64,000 bases of DNA from Fundidesulfovibrio agrisoli. Lineage in GTDB: Bacteria > Desulfobacterota > Desulfovibrionia > Desulfovibrionales > Desulfovibrionaceae. The stretch covers positions 62,001 to 126,000 of the forward strand of contig NZ_JAKZKX010000009.1 in NCBI RefSeq assembly GCF_022808715.1, in the 5' to 3' direction. The notes under the pieces are model-generated. The model made no database searches, had not been told where the DNA came from, and saw nothing but the letters and a program-made list of their open reading frames with translations. Shown here piece by piece: positions 24,654-33,461 of the stretch. How positions within the stretch are numbered: the first letter of the stretch is position 1; each line of letters opens with the position of its first letter. Made by a program: the position numbers and the translations under genes.

Positions 24654-25018
24654 GGAGCCTCGACCGCAGTTTCCTGCGCCACGCCGGAGCCATGCCAGCG
24701 TACGACATGTTCAAGATGCAGCGCCTGGCCAGACACCAGGACATCCCCACCGAAAAACAGGCCGAAATGCCGGACAACATGCTTACGTCCATGCGAACAA
24801 GCGATATGTCAGGAGTATTGGGGACGGACCTGCCCGACGCCGTCCTGGAGAGAGGCAGACAGGCCGCCGCCGCAGGCACGGACGCTCCCGACGCCGTACT
24901 GGAGCGGGGCAGGCAGGCGGCCGCCAGCGGCGCGGACAACCCCGACGCCATCCTGGCCCGGGGCCGACAGGCCGCCCCTGAGCAGAACGGCGGGCGCGTG
25001 GTCTCGGAAAGGGCCTGA
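24650..25018 (+). CDS. Small protein with three 18-residue repeats
   Basis: 122 residues, function not recognised. GTG start overlaps the DUF4239 stop (GTGA), so the two are coupled. The N-terminal half is Met-rich (M-P-A-Y-D-M-F-K-M and further Met spaced to about residue 55). The C-terminal half holds three tandem repeats of the form D-x-P-D-A-(V/I)-L-x-R-G-R-Q-A-A (about residues 60-112). No membrane segment. The tight coupling suggests it works with, or is a cytoplasmic partner of, the membrane protein. Confidence 0.6.
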   Translation: MRSLDRSFLRHAGAMPAYDMFKMQRLARHQDIPTEKQAEMPDNMLTSMRTSDMSGVLGTDLPDAVLERGRQAAAAGTDAPDAVLERGRQAAASGADNPDAILARGRQAAPEQNGGRVVSERA

Positions 25019-25025
25019 CGGAGGT

Positions 25026-25920
<895 letters not shown>

Positions 25921-25922
<2 letters not shown>

Positions 25923-26577
25923 GGACGCAAGCGACACCTTCCGCAACATCCCCCCCGACAAACAGCGGCGCGTGCTGGAGGAGGCCTCCAGCGAGTTCGC
26001 CCGCCACGGCTTCCTGGGGGCCAGCATGAACCGCCTGGCGGCCCGGCTGGGCATCGCCAAGGGCTCAATATTCAAGTATTTCGGCAACAAGGAAGGGCTG
26101 TTCGCCCAGGTGTTCACCGGCTCGGTGGATCTGCTCTCCGGCTCCCTGCGCCAAGCCCGCGACGAGACCGCCGGGCTCCCCCTGGCCGAACGGCTGGAGC
26201 GCGTGCTGCTGGTGGGCGCGCAATTTGCCCGAAGCCACCCCAATATCTACCGCATCTACCTGAAAATGCTCTTCAATGAGGACTTCCCCCTGCGCGAGCG
26301 CCTGCTGGCGCAGGTGCGCGCCCTCTCGGCGCGCTTCCTCACCCCCATCATCGAGCAGGCCAAGGCCTCGGGCGAGCTGCCCCAAAGCCTGGACGTGCCC
26401 CTGGCCGTGTTCATGGCCGACGCCGTGCTGGAGCGCTTCGTGCAGCTCCAGGCCGCGCCCGCCATGGACGCCGGACCGCAGATCGGCCCGACCTTCGGGC
26501 TGGACGACCCTGAAACGTCGCGCCTGACAGCCGCGAGGCTGGCCAGGATGCTGGCTGGAGGTTTCACCGTTGGATAG
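25921..26577 (+). CDS. TetR-family transcriptional regulator
   Basis: 218 residues. The N-terminal helix-turn-helix (about residues 12-58) shows A-S-S-E-F-A-R-H-G-F, M-N-R-L-A-A-R-L-G-I-A-K-G-S-I-F-K-Y-F-G-N-K-E-G-L-F split over the two helices, the TetR hallmark. The C-terminal ligand-binding helices are not assignable. It is first in an overlapped operon with mqnE (8-base overlap), mqnC and mqnA, so it probably controls its own operon, and mqnD, through the palindrome upstream. A regulator embedded in a menaquinone operon is unusual; a quinone or precursor could be its ligand (inference). Confidence 0.85.
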
Positions 26578-27664
26578 ACGCCACATCGAATCGCTCGGGC
26601 TCGGCCCGGTGCTTGACAAGGTGCTCGCCGCGAAGCGCCTGAGCCTGGACGAGGGCCAGGCCCTCTACGACTGCCCCGACCCGCATGTATTGGCCGCCCT
26701 GGCCATGCACGTGCGCACCCGCCTGCACGGCGACACGGCGCGCTACGTGATAAACCGCCACGTGAACCCCACCAACGTCTGCGTGAACCGCTGCCGTTTC
26801 TGCGCCTACCGGCGCGACCCCGGGCAGGAGGGTGCCTACGTGCTCACGGCGGACGACGCCCTGGCCAAGCTGGCCGCGGCCGGCCCGCTGGACGAGATCC
26901 ACATCGTGGGCGGCTGCCACCCGGAGCTGGGCCTGCCCTACTACGAGGACCTTGCGGCCCGCGTGCGCGCCGCTTATCCGAAAGCTTCCATCAAGGCCCT
27001 CACCGCCGTGGAGATCGACCACATCGCCACCATGGCCGGGCTTGACGCCTCCGAGGTGCTCGTGCGCCTGAAAGCCGCGGGGGTGGACATGCTCCCCGGC
27101 GGCGGCGCGGAGATTTTCGCCAGCGGCCCGCGCAAGGCGCTCTGCCCCGAGAAGATCGGGGGCGAGCGCTGGCTTGCGGTCATGGGCCTGGCCCACAAGG
27201 CCGGGCTGCGCTCCAACGCCACCATGCTCTTCGGGCACCTGGAGTCCACCCGGGACCGCCTCGAGCACATGGACGCCCTGCGCCGCCAGCAGGACGCCTC
27301 TGGCGGCTTCGTCTGCTTCATCCCCCTGCCCTACCTGCCCGGCAACAACCCCCTGGGCGCCGAAGCCAGCGGCCCCTCGGCCATGGACGTGCTGCGCACC
27401 ATGGCCGTAGCCCGGCTCATGCTGGACAACTTCGCCCACATCAAGGCCTACTGGGTCATGCTCGGGCTCAAGCTCTCGCAGCTGTGCCTCTCCTGGGGCG
27501 CGGACGACCTGGACGGCACCGTGGTGGAGGAACGCATCGGCCACGACGCGGGCAGCGACTCCGCCCAGGCCCTGACCACCGCCGAACTGGAGGAGGCCAT
27601 CCGCCAAAGCGGCTTCACACCCATGCGCCGCGACGGCCTCTTCAGGGAGCAGAGCAATGTCTGA
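26570..27664 (+). CDS. mqnE: Aminofutalosine synthase
   Basis: 364-residue radical SAM enzyme that joins the MqnA product to SAM-derived adenosyl to give aminofutalosine. Cluster motif C-V-N-R-C-R-F-C (Cys71, Cys75, Cys78), then the H-I-V-G-G-C-H-P motif and P-G-G-G-A-E-I typical of the MqnE/MqnC/CofGH group. The start is TTG at 26570 with GGAGG eight bases upstream; it overlaps the tetR stop. The stop overlaps mqnC by eight bases. Length is normal. Confidence 0.92.
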   Translation: MDRRHIESLGLGPVLDKVLAAKRLSLDEGQALYDCPDPHVLAALAMHVRTRLHGDTARYVINRHVNPTNVCVNRCRFCAYRRDPGQEGAYVLTADDALAKLAAAGPLDEIHIVGGCHPELGLPYYEDLAARVRAAYPKASIKALTAVEIDHIATMAGLDASEVLVRLKAAGVDMLPGGGAEIFASGPRKALCPEKIGGERWLAVMGLAHKAGLRSNATMLFGHLESTRDRLEHMDALRRQQDASGGFVCFIPLPYLPGNNPLGAEASGPSAMDVLRTMAVARLMLDNFAHIKAYWVMLGLKLSQLCLSWGADDLDGTVVEERIGHDAGSDSAQALTTAELEEAIRQSGFTPMRRDGLFREQSNV

Positions 27665-28757
27665 GATGTTTGATTCCGAGAATGTCCTGGCCGTTGCCGA
27701 GGCCGTGCGCGCAGGCGAGCGCCTGAGCGCCGACCAGGCCCTGCTTCTGGCCCGGGAGGCCACCCTGCCCACACTCGGCAGCCTGGCCCACGCCGTGCGC
27801 CTGCGCCTGCACCCCGAGCCCGTGGTGACCTACGTGGTGGACCGCAACATCAACTCCACCAACATCTGCCAGTGCGGCTGCCGCTTCTGCGCCTTCTTCA
27901 AGGCCCCGGGCGTGCCCGGCGGCTACGTGCTGACCCGCGACGAGCTGTCCGAGAAGATCGAGCAGACCCTGGCCCTGGGCGGCAGGCAGATCCTCCTGCA
28001 GGGCGGCCACAACCCGGAGATGGGCCTGGTCTACTACGAATCCCTGCTGCGCTTCATCCGCGCCAAGTACCCGCAGATCCACATCCACGCCTTCTCGCCC
28101 CCGGAGATCGTCTACTTCGCCTACATGTCCGACATCTCCGCGGCCGAGGTCATCTCCCGGCTGCGCGAGGCCGGGCTGGCCTCCATCCCCGGCGGCGGCG
28201 CGGAGATCCTCTCGGACCGCGTGCGCTCCCTGGTGGCCCCGGCCAAGTGCTCCACGGCCCAGTGGCTCGACGTCATGCGCCAGGCCCACCTGCAGGGGCT
28301 GCGCACCACGGCCACCATGATGTTCGGCCACGTGGAGACCTGGGAGGAGCGCATCGGCCACATGACCGCCCTGCGCGAACTGCAGGACGAGACGCGCGGC
28401 TTCACGGCCTTCATCCCCTGGGGCTTCCAGCCCGACAACACGGCCCTGGGCGGCAGGAAGTGCTCCCCGCAGGAATACCTGCGCGTGCTGACCATCTCGC
28501 GCCTGGTGCTGGACAACATCCCGAACCTCCAGGCCTCCTGGGTGACCATGGGCCGCGAGATCGCCCAGGCCTCGCTCTGGCACGGCGCCAACGACTTCGG
28601 CTCCACCATGATCGAAGAGAACGTGGTGGCCGCCGCCGGGGTGCGCTTCCGCATGGACGAGGCCGGGGTGCGCGAGGCCATCGCGGCCGCCGGGTTCGCG
28701 CCGCTGCGCCGGTCCATGGACTACTCCCCCTTCGAGGATCAAGCATCGTGCGCGTAG
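27657..28757 (+). CDS. mqnC: Cyclic dehypoxanthinylfutalosine synthase
   Basis: 366-residue radical SAM enzyme that cyclises dehypoxanthinylfutalosine. The cluster cysteines are in C-Q-C-G-C-R-F-C (Cys71, Cys75, Cys78), followed by L-L-Q-G-G-H-N-P and P-G-G-G-A-E-I-L, all typical of MqnC. It follows mqnE with an eight-base overlap and overlaps mqnA by ten bases. The futalosine hydrolase gene (mqnB) is not in the window. Confidence 0.93.
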   Translation: MSEMFDSENVLAVAEAVRAGERLSADQALLLAREATLPTLGSLAHAVRLRLHPEPVVTYVVDRNINSTNICQCGCRFCAFFKAPGVPGGYVLTRDELSEKIEQTLALGGRQILLQGGHNPEMGLVYYESLLRFIRAKYPQIHIHAFSPPEIVYFAYMSDISAAEVISRLREAGLASIPGGGAEILSDRVRSLVAPAKCSTAQWLDVMRQAHLQGLRTTATMMFGHVETWEERIGHMTALRELQDETRGFTAFIPWGFQPDNTALGGRKCSPQEYLRVLTISRLVLDNIPNLQASWVTMGREIAQASLWHGANDFGSTMIEENVVAAAGVRFRMDEAGVREAIAAAGFAPLRRSMDYSPFEDQASCA

Positions 28758-29575
28758 GCCGCATCAGCTACCTGAACGTGCTGCCCATCTACCTGCCCCT
28801 GGAGGCGGGCTGGATGGAGCACGGCTTCGAGTTCGTGCAAGGCCCCCCCGCCACGCTGAACGAGCTGGCCCGGGCGGGCGGGCTGGACATCTCCTCCTGC
28901 TCCTCGGTGGAGTACGCCCGCAACCCGGAGCGCTACCTGCTCCTGCCGGACCTGGCCATCGGCAGCAAGGGGCCGGTGAAGAGCGTGCTGCTGCTCTCCC
29001 GCGTGGCCCCGGAGGCCCTGGGGGACACATCCGTGCTGGTCACGGCGGAGACGCACACCTCGGCGGTGCTCCTGCGCATCGCGCTCAGCGACGTGTACGG
29101 CATCCGCCCGGAGTTCGTGGCCGCGCCCGGCTCCATCCGGGAGTCGCTGGACGCGGGCGCGACGCCGCAGGCGGTGCTGGCCATCGGGGACGAGGCGCTC
29201 AGCCTGCGCTCCGACGAGCGCTTCCCCCACCAGATCGACCTGGGCGAGCTCTGGCGCGACTGGACCGGCCTGCCCTTCGTGTTCGGGGTCTGGGTGGCCA
29301 GGCGCGAATCCTGGAATGCGGACCGCGCCGGGATGCTGGCCGCCGCCGGCCTGCTGCGCCGCTCCAAGGAGGCCGGGGTGGCCGCCATCGACAAGGTGGT
29401 GGAGCTGGCCGGGCTGGCCCACACCCGCATGACCCGGCCCCAGCTGCGCAACTACTTCGACCACCTGAGCTACGAGCTGGGCGCGCCCGAGCAGGAGGGC
29501 CTGAGCCGTTTCTTCGCCAGCATGGCCGAGCATGGGGTCATTCCCAAGGCTCCCAGGCTGGAAATCCTGGGCTGA
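28748..29575 (+). CDS. mqnA: Chorismate dehydratase
   Basis: 275-residue first enzyme of the futalosine pathway, converting chorismate to 3-enolpyruvyl-benzoate. Family features: R-I-S-Y-L-N-V-L-P at the N-terminus, S-S-C-S-S-V-E-Y, a G-S-I-R-E-S loop, and a W-x-x-W-T-G-L-P-F-V-F segment. GTG start at 28748 with GAGG upstream; the gene overlaps mqnC by ten bases. It completes a tetR-mqnE-mqnC-mqnA transcript divergent from mqnD. Confidence 0.92.
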   Translation: MRVGRISYLNVLPIYLPLEAGWMEHGFEFVQGPPATLNELARAGGLDISSCSSVEYARNPERYLLLPDLAIGSKGPVKSVLLLSRVAPEALGDTSVLVTAETHTSAVLLRIALSDVYGIRPEFVAAPGSIRESLDAGATPQAVLAIGDEALSLRSDERFPHQIDLGELWRDWTGLPFVFGVWVARRESWNADRAGMLAAAGLLRRSKEAGVAAIDKVVELAGLAHTRMTRPQLRNYFDHLSYELGAPEQEGLSRFFASMAEHGVIPKAPRLEILG

Positions 29576-29652
29576 CGGCGACCTGCGGGCTTGCTTCGTC
29601 CGGCGAAGGAACGTACACCGAAGGCCATCCGAATTCCCAGGAGCCCCCGGAA

Positions 29653-31104
29653 ATGCACCGCTTCCTCCGCAGCCTCGCCCTGGCCCTCTGCCTCGTTCCC
29701 GCACTGGCGTCCGCCGCCCTGGCCACTGAAGTGGTCATGAGCGGCGACGTGCGCACCTACGGCGCGTTCTGGAGCCACCCCCAGTACACCGGCTGGAACT
29801 ACAACGGCACCCGCACCCAGGACCCCTTCACCGTGTTCGAGCGCGTGCGCGTGCGCACGGACTTCATCGCCAACGAGGGCCTGAAGTTCCGCCTCTCCTG
29901 GAAGAGCGGCGACATCCCCTGGGGCGCGAGCACCTTCACGGTGGACAACCCCACCAGCGTCTTCAAGATCTACCAGGCCTACCTGCAGTTCCGCTGGCCC
30001 GGCTCCAACGTCGAGTTCACCATCGGCCAGCAGGACATGGAGCTGCCCACCTCGGCGGGCTGGCTGGACGCCAACCCCGTGTTCGGCGGCACCCGCACCA
30101 CGGCGGCCATGGTCAGGATCCCCGTATCGGAGCAGTTCTCCGTGGTTGGCGGCTTCACCCGGCTGCTGGACGCCAACAAGGATTTCGACCTCACCACCAC
30201 CCAGGTGCCCGACGAGCTTGACGGCTACATCCTGACCCTGCCCGTCACCCTGGAGGGCTTCCAGACCACGCCCTGGGCCATGCTGGCCGTGGCCGGGCGC
30301 AACGCGGGCTACGGCTCCGTGCAAGTGGGCAACGGCGGCTACTCCAACGAGACCCTGGCCACCAACCTGCTCTCAGCCGCGTCCATGGGCACGGCGGCCA
30401 CCTGGCGCAACTCGCAAAACGCCTACTGGTGGGTGGGCTCCACCTTCGCGCTCACCGCGCTGGACCCGTTCAAGTTCTACGCCGACGTGATCTACGGCTC
30501 CGGCAACGACACCGACCGCGCCCGGTTCAAGCGCCACGGGTGGTTCGTGGACGTGGCCGCCGAGTACACCGGGTTCGAGAGCCTGACCCCGCAGCTCACC
30601 CTCTGGTACTCCCCTGGCGAAGACTCTTCCGCGCGCAACGGCTCGGAAAGGCTGCCCTCCATCGTGGACTACTGGTGCCCGTCCAACTCCTTCCTGTTCG
30701 ACGGCGACCAGCCCTTCAACAACGAGTTCATGAACATCAACCCGGTGGGGGCGTACGGCTTCGTGGCCGCCCTGGACAAGATCTCCTTCATGCAGAGCCT
30801 CACCCACAGGATCACCGTGAGCTACGCCCACGGCACAAACAGCCCGGCAGCCCTGCGCGCCGCCAACGCCACCCAGGGCACGGGCAACTACGTGCAGATG
30901 GGCCGCGACCTGAGCGACAAAGAGTACGCGGTGGGCGTGAGTTTGGACAACCAGTACGACATCTACCAGAACCTGGCCCTGATCCTGGACATGGGCTGGT
31001 CCCACGGGAGCTTCCAGACCTCGGTCTGGGGCCACCGCTTCACCGAGGCGGCCCGGCAAGGCGACGCTTTTAAGCTCATGACCGGGCTCAAATACAAGTT
31101 CTAG
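29653..31104 (+). CDS. Outer-membrane porin (Desulfovibrio homotrimeric porin type)
   Basis: 483-residue beta-barrel porin. A signal peptide (about residues 1-24, ending A-A-L-A-T) precedes alternating-hydrophobic strands rich in aromatic residues, and the chain ends in Phe (K-Y-K-F), the outer-membrane insertion signature. The start V-V-M-S-G-D-V-R-T-Y-G and the G-Q-Q-D-M-E-L-P region resemble the abundant porins of Desulfovibrio. It admits small solutes, perhaps lactate or sulfate. AGGAG lies before the ATG. It begins 78 bases after mqnA and is closed by a strong terminator; independent transcription is likely but no promoter was recognised. Confidence 0.85.
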   Translation: MHRFLRSLALALCLVPALASAALATEVVMSGDVRTYGAFWSHPQYTGWNYNGTRTQDPFTVFERVRVRTDFIANEGLKFRLSWKSGDIPWGASTFTVDNPTSVFKIYQAYLQFRWPGSNVEFTIGQQDMELPTSAGWLDANPVFGGTRTTAAMVRIPVSEQFSVVGGFTRLLDANKDFDLTTTQVPDELDGYILTLPVTLEGFQTTPWAMLAVAGRNAGYGSVQVGNGGYSNETLATNLLSAASMGTAATWRNSQNAYWWVGSTFALTALDPFKFYADVIYGSGNDTDRARFKRHGWFVDVAAEYTGFESLTPQLTLWYSPGEDSSARNGSERLPSIVDYWCPSNSFLFDGDQPFNNEFMNINPVGAYGFVAALDKISFMQSLTHRITVSYAHGTNSPAALRAANATQGTGNYVQMGRDLSDKEYAVGVSLDNQYDIYQNLALILDMGWSHGSFQTSVWGHRFTEAARQGDAFKLMTGLKYKF

Positions 31105-31131
31105 CGGCAGCGCCGCGAGCCGCACATCAGA

Positions 31132-31165
31132 AAGGGCCTCCGGAGCGATCCGGAGGCCCTTTTTG
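31132..31165 (+). terminator. Bidirectional terminator between the porin and HdeA-like genes
   Basis: Stem of 12 bp (31132-31143 with 31150-31161, 6-base loop) with TTTTT following on the plus strand and a shorter T-run on the minus strand. It serves the porin and probably the convergent HdeA-like gene. Confidence 0.85.
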
Positions 31166-31189
31166 CGTTGTCATCCGACCGCAAGGGGG

Positions 31190-31510
31190 TCAGCGCGCAA
31201 TGCCCACCTTCTTGGCCGCTTCGAGCATGTTGGCCTTGGGGTGTGCGGTGCAGTAGTTCAGGAACTTGTCCGTGAATATGTCCAAATTCTTCCAGTTGAG
31301 CACGTTGTCCCCGCTGACGCCGCTCAGGTAGCCGTCCAACCACATGAGGATGAAGCCGGCCGTCTCGGCGTCGGATGTGGAGACCTCCTGCAGAAACTCC
31401 GAGCAGGTGTAGCTCCCGAAGTCGATATTCTGCGGCTGCGCGCCCTTCTTGGCCATGACCGGCACGGCCATCAGACAGATCACAACGGCACCGAACAAAA
31501 ATGACCTCAT
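31190..31510 (-). CDS. HdeA/HdeB-family periplasmic protein
   Basis: 106 residues: signal peptide (about 1-20, ending V-M-A-K), then a small helical domain with Y-T-C-S-E-F, a W-L-D-G-Y-L-S-G stretch and a second cysteine in L-N-Y-C. The two cysteines would form the single disulfide of HdeA-like acid-stress chaperones, which protect periplasmic proteins. The start at 31510 was preferred over 31558 because it begins the signal peptide directly and has a GGGAAGG site upstream. It is convergent with the porin. Confidence 0.75.
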   Translation of the reverse strand: MRSFLFGAVVICLMAVPVMAKKGAQPQNIDFGSYTCSEFLQEVSTSDAETAGFILMWLDGYLSGVSGDNVLNWKNLDIFTDKFLNYCTAHPKANMLEAAKKVGIAR

Positions 31511-31896
31511 GACCACCTTCCCTTTGGTTTCCGGTTGTTCCATGCAGACGAAGGGCATGTGAGCCCCGCGGCAAACAATTGGCGAGCCGCCCTACCCAAT
31601 ATCCGCTACGGCATTACCACGGGGCCGTCCACATGCGCCCCCCGGGGCGTGAAACTTCCTTGCACACCTTGGCCAACGCCAGCCCGTATCCGGCGATCCC
31701 TCGGGACGAGGCGCGGCCGCGCCCAGGGCCGCCGCCCAGCCTCGGCCTGGCGGGGCGGGGGCGGCCCCCCCCCCCCCCCCCCCCCCCCCGGGGGGGGGGG
31801 GGGGGCGGGCCCCCCCCCCGCCGCCAGAAATCCCGGCCAGATATTTTTTCACGCCCGCAGCTTGACATTTGTTATACCTGTGACATTTTACGTCAC
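31511..31896. other. 386-base region with a homopolymer C/G tract and the chrB promoter
   Basis: Between the divergent HdeA-like and chrB genes. The first 250 bases hold nothing that can be supported as a gene. A 55-base C/G homopolymer block follows at 31765-31819, then the chrB promoter and operator. The open frame running through it into chrB encodes only Pro/Gly/Arg repeats. Confidence 0.55.
31765..31819. repeat. Poly-C/poly-G tract
   Basis: Twenty-six C (31765-31790), then fifteen G (31791-31805), C, three G, then ten C (31810-31819). A tract like this is either a hypermutable slip site in the chrB/hdeA intergenic region, able to form a hairpin, or an assembly artefact at a join. Confidence 0.9.
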
Positions 31897-31897
31897 A
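31862..31897 (+). promoter_or_regulatory. chrB promoter with overlapping palindromic operator
   Basis: A perfect -35 TTGACA (31862-31867) and a -10-like ATTTTA (31885-31890) 17 bases on. The inverted repeat TGTGAC-N7-GTCACA (31879-31897) spans the -10 and reaches the first base of the chrB ATG. It would be a good site for autorepression, and the transcript would be almost leaderless. The arm spacing excludes a standard CRP site. Confidence 0.6.
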
Positions 31898-32892
31898 TGA
31901 GCTACGTAAACTTCCGCTGGTACTTTTTCTCCTTCACGCTCTCGGCCCGCAGCCAGACCGCCCGAATGCGCGTCTGGCGGCGTCTCAACTCAATGGGGGC
32001 GGTTCTGGTCAAGAACGCCTTCTACGCCCTGCCCGCCAGCCCCAGGCACCACGAGCAGCTGACCTGGCTGGTCAAGGAGGTGGAGGGCCTGGGCGGCGAA
32101 GCCCTCTTCCTGGAAACGGCCCCGCCCTCCAACATGACGGGTGCGCAGCTTGCCCGGCTGTTCACCCAGGCCCGCGACGCGGACTGGGCCGCCCTGGAGC
32201 GCGAACTGACGGCCCTGCTGGACTCGGCCCGCGACGACACGCCCGACGCCGAGCCGGGATCTGGCAGGGAGGCCTGCAAGGCCGGGCTCAAGCGCATCGA
32301 GAAACGCATCGAGGCCCTCGCGGGCATCGACTTCTTCCCGGGCGGGCGCGGGGAGCGCGTGCGCGCTCTGGCCGCCGAAGGCGAAGCCCTGTGCTCGGGC
32401 AAGCGCTCGGGAGGCGAGGCGTGCATCATTCCCGTTCTCGACCCTGCCGACTGGGGCGGCAAGACCTGGCTGACCCGGGAGGACCCCTACATCGACCGCC
32501 TGGCCTCCTTCTGGCTGGTCCGCCGCTTCGTCGACCCCGAGGCCGCCATCGAGTTCGCGCCTGCCGATTCGGCCCCCGAGGCCAAGCCCGGCGTGGTCCG
32601 CTTCGACATGGCCGAGGCCGAGTTCACCCACGTGGGCCGCATGACGACTTTCGAAGTGCTCTGCGCCTCCTTCCGGCTGGAGCGCGCGCTGCCCTTGCGG
32701 CTGCGCGACATCATCCACGCCATCGACATGGACGAAACAGACGCGGGACCGCCCGAGGCCCCCGGAGTGAAGCTCGCCCTGGACGGCATCGTGAGCCTCC
32801 ACCCGGACAGCCTGCGACGCACGGAACAGGCCATGCTGTTCTTCGACGCCCTGCTGGCGGCCTGCAAAACCCCAAATGGAGAAACATCATGA
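31897..32892 (+). CDS. chrB: ChrB-family (chromate resistance/regulatory) protein
   Basis: 331 residues with two ChrB domains: an N-terminal part (about 1-150; R-V-W-R-R-L-N-S-M-G-A-V-L, F-Y-A-L-P) and a C-terminal part (about 185-325; W-L-T-R-E-D-P-Y-I-D-R-L-A-S-F-W-L split from R-R-F-V-D-P-E-A, then F-T-H-V-G). ChrB proteins sense chromate/sulfate-type oxyanions or detoxify chromate, usually beside the transporter ChrA, which is absent. The ATG at 31897 fits the family N-terminus even though no ribosome-binding site exists. The stop overlaps the next gene (ATGA). The operon continues with a DUF2148 protein and two MFS exporters, so its role may be other than chromate. Confidence 0.8.
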   Translation: MSYVNFRWYFFSFTLSARSQTARMRVWRRLNSMGAVLVKNAFYALPASPRHHEQLTWLVKEVEGLGGEALFLETAPPSNMTGAQLARLFTQARDADWAALERELTALLDSARDDTPDAEPGSGREACKAGLKRIEKRIEALAGIDFFPGGRGERVRALAAEGEALCSGKRSGGEACIIPVLDPADWGGKTWLTREDPYIDRLASFWLVRRFVDPEAAIEFAPADSAPEAKPGVVRFDMAEAEFTHVGRMTTFEVLCASFRLERALPLRLRDIIHAIDMDETDAGPPEAPGVKLALDGIVSLHPDSLRRTEQAMLFFDALLAACKTPNGETS

Positions 32893-33440
32893 AAGATACC
32901 GCCATCCAAGTCGCCAACCTGATGGCCGCCTCGGCCCGCACCGCCCCCAAGGCGGGCGGCAAGGACTTCCTGGAGATCGCCGTGATAAGCCGCGAGGAGG
33001 ACCTGCAGCGCATCGCCCAGGCCATGCGCGACTACGCCCCCAAGAGCAGCAACGAGGCCTACTGGCTGCGCGACGCCGGGAACATCGCCAACTGCCAGGC
33101 CCTGGTGCTGGTGGGGCTGGCGGGCTCCCCCACCGCCGGATACGACTGCGGGGCCTGCGGCCACGCCACCTGCAAGGATTTCGCCCAGACCCGCGCCACC
33201 TCGGAGACGCCCATGGGCTACTCCGGCCCGCACTGCGTCATGCGCATGATGGACATCGGCTGCGCCCTGGCCTCCGCCGCCAAGACCGCCTCCCTGCTCA
33301 ACCTGGACAACCGCGTGCAGCAGCGCGTGGGCGCGGCGGCCCGGGCCCTGGGCTTCATCGAGGCCAGCGTCGTCATGGGCATCCCCGTTGGCTTCCACGG
33401 CAAGTCCATCTACTTCGACCGCTCCGCGCCCAAACACTAG
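32889..33440 (+). CDS. DUF2148 ferredoxin-like protein
   Basis: 183-residue protein of the DUF2148 family. Cysteines in D-C-G-A-C-G-H-A-T-C and later H-C and G-C-A-L resemble an iron-sulfur cluster site. The N-terminal helix (V-A-N-L-M-A-A-S-A-R-T-A-P-K) and the end (G-I-P-V-G-F-H-G-K) are conserved in this family, whose function is not known. It starts with ATGA overlap on chrB and precedes the first MFS gene by 21 bases. Confidence 0.8.
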   Translation: MKDTAIQVANLMAASARTAPKAGGKDFLEIAVISREEDLQRIAQAMRDYAPKSSNEAYWLRDAGNIANCQALVLVGLAGSPTAGYDCGACGHATCKDFAQTRATSETPMGYSGPHCVMRMMDIGCALASAAKTASLLNLDNRVQQRVGAAARALGFIEASVVMGIPVGFHGKSIYFDRSAPKH

Positions 33441-33461
33441 GAGCGGCCACAAGGCACACCC

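Noticed and set aside
31579-31896. N-terminal extension of chrB through the poly-C/poly-G tract
   Set aside because: It would encode Pro/Gly/Arg runs and cross the chrB promoter and operator; the family N-terminus starts at 31897.
31879-31897. CRP/FNR site at the chrB promoter
   Set aside because: The half-sites TGTGA and TCACA are nine bases apart rather than six, so it does not fit the CRP geometry.
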